Positions 1 to 6,023 of a stretch of 12,555 nt of DNA are shown here, one piece after another. The position numbers and the translations under genes were made by a program. The DNA comes from Oscillibacter sp. (GTDB lineage: Bacteria > Bacillota > Clostridia > Oscillospirales > Oscillospiraceae): the NCBI GenBank assembly GCA_017380995.1, contig JAFOCY010000001.1:1-12555 (forward strand), in the 5' to 3' direction. A model generated the notes under the pieces. The model was given only the letters and a program-made list of their open reading frames with translations, searched no databases and had not been told where the DNA came from. The stretch's first letter is position 1. Each line of letters begins with the position of its first letter.

Positions 1-795
1 GGCACCGGCGGTTTTGGCATCAAAAACGACTCCATGGCCAGCTACTCTCCCTATCTGCAAAATGTGACGACCATCTTTATGTTCCTCTTCGGTGTGAACT
101 TCAGCTGCTACTACCTGCTGCTGATCAAGGAGTTTTTCTCCGTGTTCCGGGATGAGGAGCTGCGCCTCTATCTCGGTCTGGCTCTCGGTTCCATCGCCGT
201 CATCGCGTTGAACATCCGAGCCCTGTACCAGACCTGGGAAGAAGCCATTCGCCACTCCGCCTTCCAGGTGGCCACCGTGATGACCACCACCGGCTACGCC
301 ACCACGGATTTTGATTTGTGGCCCAGCTTTTCCAAAGCCATTTTGCTCATCTTGATGGTGGTAGGCGCCTGCGCCGGTTCCACCGGCGGCGGTCTGAAGT
401 GTATCCGGGTTCTGCTGCTGGTCAAGAGCCTGCGACGCAACATCCGCCAGGTCATCCGTCCCCGGAAGGTCCAGGTGGTCCGCAGCAACAGCCAGGTGGT
501 AAATGAGACGATCCTGGATAACACCAATGCCTATCTGGCAGCTTACGTTATCATTATTATTGCAAGCTTCCTGGTCGTCTCCCTGGACAATTTCTCCACC
601 ATGACCAACTTCTCTGCCGTCATCGCCTGCTTCAACAACATCGGCCCCGGCCTTGAAGCTGTAGGACCCACCTGCAACTACGGTGCTTTCTCCACCCTTT
701 CCAAGCTGGTGCTGTCCTTCGATATGCTGGCAGGCCGTCTGGAGATCTTCCCCATTCTGGCGCTGTTCTCCCGCAGCACCTGGAACAACCGCTGA
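1..795 (+). CDS. trkH: TrkH-family potassium uptake protein, C-terminal half (5' end outside window)
   Basis: This is the pore-forming membrane subunit of a Trk/Ktr potassium uptake system, which works with a cytosolic TrkA-type nucleotide-binding partner. The reading frame is open from base 1, so the gene is cut by the window edge; 264 residues remain of a usual 450-490. Visible family signatures are the second selectivity-filter loop at the very start (GTGGFGI), the third (TTTGYATTDFDLWP, about residues 93-106), the glycine-rich GSTGGGLK segment after it, the fourth filter (NNIGPGLEAVGPT) and the typical ending GRLEIFPILALF. Several hydrophobic helices separate these loops. It converges with the YitT gene. 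Its natural terminator, 18 bp after the stop, has been split by an insertion sequence, so transcripts may now run into the transposase genes. Family call is secure; the partner gene is not visible. Confidence 0.95.
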   Translation, partial: GTGGFGIKNDSMASYSPYLQNVTTIFMFLFGVNFSCYYLLLIKEFFSVFRDEELRLYLGLALGSIAVIALNIRALYQTWEEAIRHSAFQVATVMTTTGYATTDFDLWPSFSKAILLILMVVGACAGSTGGGLKCIRVLLLVKSLRRNIRQVIRPRKVQVVRSNSQVVNETILDNTNAYLAAYVIIIIASFLVVSLDNFSTMTNFSAVIACFNNIGPGLEAVGPTCNYGAFSTLSKLVLSFDMLAGRLEIFPILALFSRSTWNNR

Positions 796-812
796 ACACA
801 ACCGCCATACGC

Positions 813-825
813 AAAAAAGGACGCC
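813..825 (+). terminator. Left half of an intrinsic terminator split by the IS
   Basis: The A6 run and the arm GGACGCC (819-825) lie just after the trkH stop. The matching arm GGCGTCC followed by TTTTCTTTTTT is at 2133-2150, on the other side of the IS. Without the IS and one copy of its TTC duplication, the two arms form a 7-bp GC-rich stem (11 bp with the A:T pairs) closed by a TTCC loop. It has U-rich tails in both directions, so it would have served both trkH and the convergent yitT. Confidence 0.85.
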
Positions 826-828
826 TTC

Positions 829-858
829 TGAACTGCACCCCATTTGTTAGACAAGTAT
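829..858 (+). repeat. IS left inverted repeat (IRL)
   Basis: This 30-bp end matches the reverse complement of 2099-2128 at about 22 of 30 positions. The shared blocks are TGAA, CCC and GTTAGACAA, and both ends carry the outer TG/CA dinucleotide of IS3 elements. Confidence 0.9.
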
Positions 859-869
859 GGTATACTTGT
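851..869 (+). promoter_or_regulatory. Palindrome with -10-like TATACT near the IS left end
   Basis: ACAAGTAT and ATACTTGT form a perfect 8-bp inverted repeat around GGT, 24 bases before the chosen orfA start. TATACT (861-866) inside it resembles a -10 box, but I see no good -35 at the right distance. It could be a weak internal promoter with an operator, or an RNA hairpin formed only in read-through transcripts. Confidence 0.4.
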
Positions 870-892
870 ACTAAGAAATGGGGTGTTTTTCT

Positions 893-1243
893 ATGCCAAA
901 GGGAGTACCGTATCCGGGGGAATTCAAACAGATGGTTGTAGAAACCATGCGCAACGAAAAATTGGGGTGCGTAGAGACTGCAAAGCGATTTGGAGTTGCA
1001 AAGCAGCGGGTGTGCGACTGGGAACGAATCTATTTGACTGAGGGACCGGAAGCACTTCATATCGACCGGCGAGGGCGTGGAACCAAAGGGAATTCCCAGG
1101 ACAGACCACTAAAATTTGATAAGAAGCTGGAAGAAGATCTGCTGGCAGAGAATCAGCGTTTAAGAGCGGAGGTCGCATACTTAAAAAAATTGCAAGCCTT
1201 GGTTTTGGAAGAAGCGCAACACAGGAGCAAAAAACAAAGGTGA
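893..1243 (+). CDS. IS3-family transposase OrfA (DNA-binding subunit)
   Basis: OrfA supplies the end-recognition part of the IS3 transposase and, alone, usually acts as a repressor. The protein (116 aa from this start) has an N-terminal helix-turn-helix, with KLGCVETAKRFGVAKQRVCDWE covering the recognition helices, then a basic linker and a leucine-zipper-like coiled coil (LEEDLLAENQRLRAEVAYLK). The start at MPKGVPYPGEF is chosen because this is the usual N-terminus of such OrfA proteins and GGGGTG lies 8 bases before it; an ATG at 878 in the same frame is the alternative. The last 4 bases overlap orfB (GTGA). An A7 slippery run near the end allows -1 frameshifting into orfB. Confidence 0.9.
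   Translation: MPKGVPYPGEFKQMVVETMRNEKLGCVETAKRFGVAKQRVCDWERIYLTEGPEALHIDRRGRGTKGNSQDRPLKFDKKLEEDLLAENQRLRAEVAYLKKLQALVLEEAQHRSKKQR
1168..1189 (+). promoter_or_regulatory. Programmed -1 ribosomal frameshift signal (A7 with upstream SD-like GGAGG)
   Basis: Bases 1183-1189 are A AAA AAA in the orfA phase, an X XXY YYZ heptamer. A Shine-Dalgarno-like GGAGG (1168-1172) lies 10 bases upstream, a known stimulator of -1 shifting in dnaX and IS911. The -1 frame from 1189 is open with no stop straight into orfB, giving a predicted 396-aa OrfAB fusion (99 codons plus 297). Confidence 0.8.
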
Positions 1244-2082
1244 TTCTGGAACTAAGGCGAGAATTTAGGATAGATGTGTTGCTGGAAATCATAGAGCTGC
1301 CCCGGTCTACTTTTTACTATCACAGCAGGCGGCAGAACGAAGTGGATAAGTATGCCCGAGCCAAAGAAGAGATTGCTGCTATCTACCATGAAAACAGGGG
1401 AAGATATGGTTATCGTCGCATCACAGATGAATTGCATAACCGAGGTATCCTGCTGAATCACAAGACTGTTCAGCGGTTAATGAAAGAGTTAGGGCTTATT
1501 TGCCGCATTAGAATGAAAAAATATCGCTCTTATAAGGGAGAACAGGGAACTACGGCAGACAATGTTCTGCATCGCGAGTTCCGTGCAGAGAAACCGAACC
1601 AGAAGTGGGTCACGGATGTAACGGAGTTTCGCCTGTTTGGGCAGAAACTGTATCTGTCCCCGATTCTTGATTTGTGCAGTGGTGATATTGTGAGCTACAC
1701 ATTATCCCACAGTCCCAATCTGCCAATGGTGATTACTATGCTTGAGCAAGCCTTTGCTAAGATACCAGACAACACAAAACTGTTGCTCCATTCTGATCAA
1801 GGTTGGCACTACCGACACAAACGATATGTTGAAATGCTGCAGACGAAGGGCGTTCGACAGAGCATGAGCCGAAAAGGCAACTGCTACGATAACGCTGTGA
1901 TGGAAAATTTCTTTGGACATCTCAAGAGTGAGTTGCTCTATCTGCAAGAGTTCGAGTCCATGGATCACTTCAAACAAGAACTGATTGAATACATCGATTA
2001 CTACAATAACAGGCGTATCAAGGCAAGACTAAAGGGCTTGCCGCCTGCATTACACAGACAGCAAGCCCTTTCGGCTGCTTGA
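1240..2082 (+). CDS. IS3-family transposase OrfB (DDE integrase domain)
   Basis: OrfB is the catalytic half of the IS3 transposase, normally made as the OrfAB fusion that cuts and joins DNA at the IS ends. From the GTG at 1240 it is 280 aa; this start overlaps the orfA stop and may be rarely used, because the frame is already open from the slippery site. An HTH_21-like region (about residues 48-87, with RYGYRRI) precedes the rve integrase core. The triad is visible as D126 (WVTDVTEF), D186 (LLHSDQGW) and E222 (NAVMENFFGHLKSE). The D-E spacing is exactly 35 residues, as in DD(35)E enzymes. The C-terminal YYNNRRIKARLKGLPP motif is typical. No frameshift or internal stop is present. Confidence 0.95.
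   Translation: MILELRREFRIDVLLEIIELPRSTFYYHSRRQNEVDKYARAKEEIAAIYHENRGRYGYRRITDELHNRGILLNHKTVQRLMKELGLICRIRMKKYRSYKGEQGTTADNVLHREFRAEKPNQKWVTDVTEFRLFGQKLYLSPILDLCSGDIVSYTLSHSPNLPMVITMLEQAFAKIPDNTKLLLHSDQGWHYRHKRYVEMLQTKGVRQSMSRKGNCYDNAVMENFFGHLKSELLYLQEFESMDHFKQELIEYIDYYNNRRIKARLKGLPPALHRQQALSAA
2032..2070 (+). repeat. 10-bp inverted repeat at the 3' end of orfB
   Basis: AAGGGCTTGC (2032-2041) and GCAAGCCCTT (2061-2070) are perfectly complementary across a 19-base loop and lie inside the last codons of orfB. There is no U-run, so it is not a clear terminator. It may slow 3' decay or be a coincidence of coding sequence. Confidence 0.6.
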
Positions 2083-2098
2083 ATAATTTATGTTAGAA

Positions 2099-2128
2099 AT
2101 ATTTGTCTAACTTTTTGGGGTCACTTCA
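2099..2128 (+). repeat. IS right inverted repeat (IRR)
   Basis: This end pairs with IRL (829-858). Just inside it, GTTAGA (2092-2097) and TCTAAC (2106-2111) form a short AT-rich hairpin followed by CTTTTT, which is at best a weak terminator for transcripts leaving the IS. Confidence 0.9.
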
Positions 2129-2131
2129 TTC

Positions 2132-2150
2132 CGGCGTCCTTTTCTTTTTT
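2132..2150 (-). terminator. Right half of the intrinsic terminator split by the IS
   Basis: GGCGTCC (2133-2139) followed by a T-rich tract is the partner of the arm at 819-825. For the minus strand it begins immediately after the yitT stop codon. With the IS present, the arms are 1.3 kb apart and neither gene keeps a compact hairpin here. Confidence 0.85.
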
Positions 2151-2784
2151 AGGGCTTTTTCGGTTCTGACACGCCTTTGCGGCCCTTGCCAACCGCTACC
2201 ACCACATCCATCATCGTGGTGGAGATCACCAGGGCGATACCGCCGTACACCGCGTTCATCAGATTTCCGAAAACCACAGCATAGGCCACGATGACCACCA
2301 TATCCACCACCAAGCAGATCCTGCCCAGGGACAGTCCCTTCGCCTTCTCCCGGATGATCCAGGCCGCCAGCTCCGTGCCTCCGGCGGTGGTCTCCTCCCG
2401 GTACATCAGGCCCGTGGTGGTGCCGATCACAAATCCGCCGCAAACGGCATAAATCAAAGGCGGTCCCGGTGGAAAGGTATGGATCATGGCAAAAAAGTCG
2501 ATCAGCACGGAAGTGAGCACCATCTCATAGAGGGACCGGAACAAAAAAGCAAAGCCAAACTTCCGGAAGCCCACCACATACAGCGGCACATTCATGACCA
2601 TGATCATCATTCCCACCGGCAGGAAGGGGATATAAAAGTTGATGATCTGGGAGATTCCCGTAAAACCTCCGTAGGTGAAGGCGTTGGGGGCATAGAAGGC
2701 GTCAAAGGCCCAGGAATACACCACGCCCGAAAGGGTCAGCACCAGATACTGCCGCGCCGTCTCCCGCGCCGCTTTTTTATCCAC
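2149..2784 (-). CDS. YitT-family integral membrane protein, short form
   Basis: This belongs to the YitT (DUF161) membrane family, whose transport or signalling role is not established. The start is a GTG: AAGGAGG-like GGGGAGGAGG lies 7 bases before it, and reading VDKKAARETARQYL gives a normal cytosolic N-terminus. The product is 211 aa and consists of several hydrophobic helices; it contains the family's recognisable loops AFTYGGFTGISQI (after the first helix) and EETTAGGTELAAWII. Most YitT proteins are near 280 aa because they end in a cytosolic DUF2179 domain, absent here. The stop precedes the native terminator, so the short length is not caused by the IS. The gene begins 23 bp after the aminopeptidase and is probably co-transcribed with it. 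Confidence 0.85.
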   Translation of the reverse strand: MDKKAARETARQYLVLTLSGVVYSWAFDAFYAPNAFTYGGFTGISQIINFYIPFLPVGMMIMVMNVPLYVVGFRKFGFAFLFRSLYEMVLTSVLIDFFAMIHTFPPGPPLIYAVCGGFVIGTTTGLMYREETTAGGTELAAWIIREKAKGLSLGRICLVVDMVVIVAYAVVFGNLMNAVYGGIALVISTTMMDVVVAVGKGRKGVSEPKKP

Positions 2785-2807
2785 GGGTGTTCCTCCTCCC
2801 CATTCTC

Positions 2808-4214
2808 TTAATCCACATGGTTGCGGTAGACCTCGGAAATGGCCCGGTAGGTCATGTAGCAATCGATCTTGGACACCGTCTCAAAGGGCGCGTGCATGCT
2901 CAGCACCGGCACGCCGGCATCAATCGTATCGATGTTGCGGTTTGCCATGAACTTGGCAACGGTACCGCCGCCGCCGGCCTCAGGCTTGCCCATCATGGCC
3001 AGCTGCCACAGCACTCCGCCCTGGTTCAAAATGCGGCGCACCGTTCCCACCACTTCGGCGGAAGCGTCGGACGCGTCAGACTTATCGCCGCAGGAGCCGG
3101 TGAACTTCATCACCGCCACACCGTGATTCACACGGGCCACGTTCTGCAGCTCAAAGACTTCTTTGTAAGAGGGATCGTAGGCCGCCTCCACATCTGCGGA
3201 GATGCAAAGGGACTTGGCATAGCAGCCGTAGAGGTCCACACCCTGGCTGCGGCAGAGGCTCCCCATAAAATACTCAAAGTCCATGGACTTCATGCCCGTC
3301 ACGCCGTCAGAGTTGACCTCTTCCTTATCCGCCAGCAGGCAAACTGCCGTCTTTTCCGGCACCTCCTGGTCAAACAGGGCCGCCAGCTCCGCGTAAACGC
3401 ATACACGGTCGTCATGGCCATAGGCTGCGATGAGGCTGCGGTCAAAGCCGATGTCCCGGGCCTTGCCCACAGGCACCATCTCCAGCTCGGCGGAGATCAG
3501 GTCCTCCTCTACGATGCCGTATTTCTCATACAAGGCCGCCAGGATATTTCCCTTGAAGCGGCGGCCTTCTTCCAATCCCTCCAGGGGGCGGGAACCCACC
3601 AGCACACTCATCACATGGCTGGGATAGGCATCGCCCAGAAGCTTTTTCTTATGTTCCCGGCCCAGGTGGGGCAGAAGGTCCGTGATGATGAACTGAGGCT
3701 CCCCTTCCTCCTCACCGATGCTGACGGTTACAGAAGTGCCGTCGGCGCGGATGACCACGCCGTGAATGGCCAGCGGCAGAGCCACCCACTGGTAGCCCAT
3801 GGCCCAGCCGTAGGGATGGGTCTGGAGATACGCCATTTCCCCATCCTCATACAGGGGGCGGGGCTTGATATCATAGCGGGGAGAGTCGGTGTGGGCAACG
3901 CTGATGTTGGCTCCTTCGGAAAGGGACTTCTTTCCCATAATGGCCAGCATCAGTCCCTTCCCGCGGTTATCATAATAGATGCGGTCGCCGGGCTTTAAAT
4001 CCATCCCCTCCCGGTAGGGGACAAAGCCCTTCTCCTCCGCCAGGCGAATACAGCGGAGATTACACAGCCGCTCGGTCTTGCTGTTGTCCAGGAAGGACTT
4101 GTAGCTCTCACAGTAAGCCTCCACCTTCTTCAGTTCTTCGCCGCTGAGCAGGTCAAAGCCGTTCTTGGATGTATAAAACAACTCCTCCGGGAGGATCTTT
4201 TTTTCCTGATTCAT
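2808..4214 (-). CDS. M18-family zinc aminopeptidase
   Basis: M18 enzymes are cytosolic di-zinc aminopeptidases that remove N-terminal residues, often acidic ones, from peptides, and form large tetrahedral dodecamers. At 468 aa the protein has full length. All expected active-site residues are visible: H108 (SVAHTDSPR), D268 (GHDDRV), E298-E299 (DKEEVNSDG), D341 (CISADVEAAYDP) and H441 (LSMHAPFETVSK), so it should be active. The ATG at 4214 fits the usual family N-terminus (EELFYTSKNGFDLL), but no SD is close: GGAGG lies 22 bases upstream. A TTG at 4274 would extend the protein by 20 low-complexity residues with no SD at all, so I reject it. It leads a two-gene operon with yitT and is divergent from the PucR regulator. 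Confidence 0.93.
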   Translation of the reverse strand: MNQEKKILPEELFYTSKNGFDLLSGEELKKVEAYCESYKSFLDNSKTERLCNLRCIRLAEEKGFVPYREGMDLKPGDRIYYDNRGKGLMLAIMGKKSLSEGANISVAHTDSPRYDIKPRPLYEDGEMAYLQTHPYGWAMGYQWVALPLAIHGVVIRADGTSVTVSIGEEEGEPQFIITDLLPHLGREHKKKLLGDAYPSHVMSVLVGSRPLEGLEEGRRFKGNILAALYEKYGIVEEDLISAELEMVPVGKARDIGFDRSLIAAYGHDDRVCVYAELAALFDQEVPEKTAVCLLADKEEVNSDGVTGMKSMDFEYFMGSLCRSQGVDLYGCYAKSLCISADVEAAYDPSYKEVFELQNVARVNHGVAVMKFTGSCGDKSDASDASAEVVGTVRRILNQGGVLWQLAMMGKPEAGGGGTVAKFMANRNIDTIDAGVPVLSMHAPFETVSKIDCYMTYRAISEVYRNHVD

Positions 4215-4290
4215 ATGGTCTATAGGCGGCCCACTTCCTCCGGGTCGCCCGCCTCCTCTCTTCTCATCATACAATTTTAAAAAATCCGCA

Positions 4291-4319
4291 TTGTTCTTCC
4301 ATACATTTTAGTATATAAT
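4291..4319 (+). promoter_or_regulatory. Promoter of the PucR-family regulator
   Basis: TTGTTC (4291-4296), a 17-base spacer and a perfect TATAAT (4314-4319) precede the regulator gene, with the start of transcription expected near 4326. An AGGAGG (4345-4350) then sits 7 bases before the ATG. Confidence 0.7.
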
Positions 4320-4343
4320 GCCATCATATTCAGCATTTTGCAA
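4314..4343 (-). promoter_or_regulatory. Candidate promoter of the aminopeptidase-yitT operon
   Basis: On the minus strand TTGCAA (4338-4343) and CATTAT (4315-4320) are separated by 17 bases; each matches consensus at 4 of 6 positions. Transcription would start near 4307, leaving a leader of about 90 bases. The -10 overlaps that of the divergent pucR-type promoter. Confidence 0.45.
4317..4337. promoter_or_regulatory. AATGC-N11-GCATT inverted repeat, possible operator
   Basis: AATGC (4317-4321) and GCATT (4333-4337) lie around the predicted pucR-type transcription start and between both divergent promoter cores. A dimeric regulator bound here could control both genes. The arms are only 5 bp, so this is tentative. 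Confidence 0.35.
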
Positions 4344-4357
4344 CAGGAGGATCCTCT

Positions 4358-5908
4358 ATGTACATCACCATCGGAGATATCCTGCAGGCCGGGGTCATCC
4401 CGGACATGCAGACCCTGACGGCTCCGCCCCATTTTGCCGCCCTCCCTGTGGAGCACACCTCCATCCAGGGCATTTATGAGCTGCCCATCCGCAGCTTTAT
4501 CCGGGAACACGAATTGGTATTTTCTTCCTCCGTAGGTGCTGACAACGAAGCGCCCCGCTACATCCAGCTCATTGACGAAGTCCATGACGGCAAAGGAAGC
4601 GCCATCATCCTCACCTTCCAGACTCCGGATTACCGACCGCCCGAAGAGGTGATGAACCACGCAAGAAAACTGGGGATACCTCTTTTCCTGATCCCCTGGG
4701 AGCGGCGCTTGTTTGAGACGCAGATGGATATCATCAATCTCATGAGTAACATCAAGATGCGGGTGATCAACGAGCTGCAAAACGCGCTTTTCAACCTCTC
4801 CTTTGAGTCCCAGGGTCTGGAGGCCGCCGCGAAGAAGATCTCCCAGGCGCTGCAGCTTTCCGTTTGCATCACGGACCTGAGCGGCTCCCCGCTGGCCCAA
4901 AGCAGTGAAAGCGAAGACTTAACCACGGAAACCGCCGCTCAAAAGGCACAGATCCTTCTCAACGACCGGCCCGTGGGCTGGCTGCTTCTTGGCCGCAGCG
5001 ACCACAGGGAAGATCCTATTTCCGATCCCGACATCATCAGCCGGTTCGTGTGCTTCCCTCTGTCGCTGTGGTTTTACCGCAAAAACATAGAGGACCTGAC
5101 CATCGCCCAGCTAAAAAATGATTTTGTGTGGAAGCTGGCCAACGCCTCTCCATCCTCCTTTGAGGAGATGGCCTACCAGGGCCATCAGCTGGGCTTCGAC
5201 CTCAGCGTCCCCTATACCTGTTTGCTGCTGGAGATCCGGCACCAGGGAGAAGCTTCAAACAGCCTGCGCCACATCAACCATCTGGCCTCCCGGCAAAGCG
5301 ATGTGCAAAACACCCTTACGGAGATTGGAAAACAGCTTCACCTGAAAATCATGTTTTCCTCCCACGGCACCCAGTATATTATCTACCTGGAACACCGTCC
5401 CTCCGCCCAGTGCAGCGTGGACAGCTTCCTGGACCTGGCGGAGCAGTCTCTTTCCGCCCTGGTCCCCTGCAGCAGCCTTTATTGGGGTGTCAGTGAATCC
5501 CCTCAGGATTTCACCGATTTCACCACGTTGTACCAGCACGCCGTTCTGGCTCTTTCCTATTCCCAGCACTCCCAGAACCAGCACTACCGCTTTACTTATC
5601 AGGACACCAAGCAGGCCCAGATCACCGTTCTCCTCTCCCAGGACCCGGTCCTGAAGGCCGACGCCCGAGACATCATGGAACGGCTCACCGCCTACAGTGA
5701 CCCCTCCGGCATGGACCTTTTCGGCACACTGGTGACGTACATCCGCTGCAATTACAACACCAGCCTCACCGCCAGAAACCTGTACATCCACCGCCAGTCC
5801 CTGCTCTACCGTCTGGGGAAGATCGAAGAGCTGACGGGAATGTCCCTCAAGGAGCACAAGGATCTATTCCTGCTGGAGATCTATTCTCACATTTATATCG
5901 GCTACTGA
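4358..5908 (+). CDS. PucR-family transcriptional regulator
   Basis: PucR-type regulators are cytosolic DNA-binding proteins named for the purine-catabolism activator of Bacillus; relatives control many catabolic genes. The 516-aa length is normal. Residues about 1-125 form the PucR sensory domain (MYITIGDILQ start, then a conserved IRSFIREHELVFSS stretch). A central GGDEF-like CdaR region lies at about 250-400. The C-terminal HTH_30 domain occupies about 457-516, with YIRCNYNTSLTARNLYIHRQ and LLYRLGKIEELTG. A strong AGGAGG 7 bases upstream fixes the start. It is divergent from the aminopeptidase and convergent with the DUF819 gene, so these are the natural candidate targets, but the ligand cannot be read from sequence. 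Confidence 0.93.
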   Translation: MYITIGDILQAGVIPDMQTLTAPPHFAALPVEHTSIQGIYELPIRSFIREHELVFSSSVGADNEAPRYIQLIDEVHDGKGSAIILTFQTPDYRPPEEVMNHARKLGIPLFLIPWERRLFETQMDIINLMSNIKMRVINELQNALFNLSFESQGLEAAAKKISQALQLSVCITDLSGSPLAQSSESEDLTTETAAQKAQILLNDRPVGWLLLGRSDHREDPISDPDIISRFVCFPLSLWFYRKNIEDLTIAQLKNDFVWKLANASPSSFEEMAYQGHQLGFDLSVPYTCLLLEIRHQGEASNSLRHINHLASRQSDVQNTLTEIGKQLHLKIMFSSHGTQYIIYLEHRPSAQCSVDSFLDLAEQSLSALVPCSSLYWGVSESPQDFTDFTTLYQHAVLALSYSQHSQNQHYRFTYQDTKQAQITVLLSQDPVLKADARDIMERLTAYSDPSGMDLFGTLVTYIRCNYNTSLTARNLYIHRQSLLYRLGKIEELTGMSLKEHKDLFLLEIYSHIYIGY

Positions 5909-5972
5909 GCCTGTATCCGTCTTCCGGAACGATTTTTTGATCCTTATTTCCATCCTTCTCCTGCTGTAATGT

Positions 5973-6004
5973 CGGCCACCGCCGTCCGAAGACGGCGGTG
6001 GCCG
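5973..6004. terminator. Strong hairpin between convergent PucR and DUF819 genes
   Basis: A perfect 14-bp GC-rich stem (CGGCCACCGCCGTC and its complement) closes a CGAA loop. The downstream tails are only moderately T-rich (CTTGATTTG on plus, ACATTACAG on minus), so it is stronger as a plus-strand terminator and may act mainly as a 3' stability hairpin on the minus strand. Confidence 0.75.
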
Positions 6005-6023
6005 CTTGATTTGCTAAACAGAA

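Larger units (their letters stand above)
829..2128 (+). mobile_element. Complete IS3-family (IS150-like) insertion sequence, 1300 bp
   Basis: The element starts TGAACTGCACCCC and ends GGGGTCACTTCA, and its terminal 30 bp form imperfect inverted repeats. It is flanked by a direct repeat TTC (826-828 and 2129-2131), the 3-bp target duplication typical of this family. It carries orfA and orfB in the IS3 arrangement, with a -1 frameshift signal and an intact DD(35)E triad, so it looks potentially active. Base composition is clearly more AT-rich than the neighbouring genes, consistent with recent acquisition. It sits in the loop of a terminator hairpin and is oriented like trkH. No closest named IS can be given from the sequence alone. 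Confidence 0.95.

Noticed and set aside
878..893. ATG at 878 as the orfA start
   Set aside because: It overlaps the GGGGTG that best serves the ATG at 893, and OrfA proteins usually begin at the MPKG-type position; it cannot be excluded.
2132..2784. YitT gene truncated by the IS
   Set aside because: Its stop codon lies 18 bases outside the target duplication, and the rebuilt terminator begins right after it, so the end is native.
2787..3998. A 403-codon open frame on the plus strand opposite the aminopeptidase
   Set aside because: It is a His/Gly-rich mirror of the M18 gene without family motifs; all catalytic motifs are on the minus strand.
4214..4274. TTG start giving a 488-aa aminopeptidase
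   Set aside because: The extra 20 residues are Gly/Pro-rich, lack an SD, and the family N-terminus matches the later ATG.
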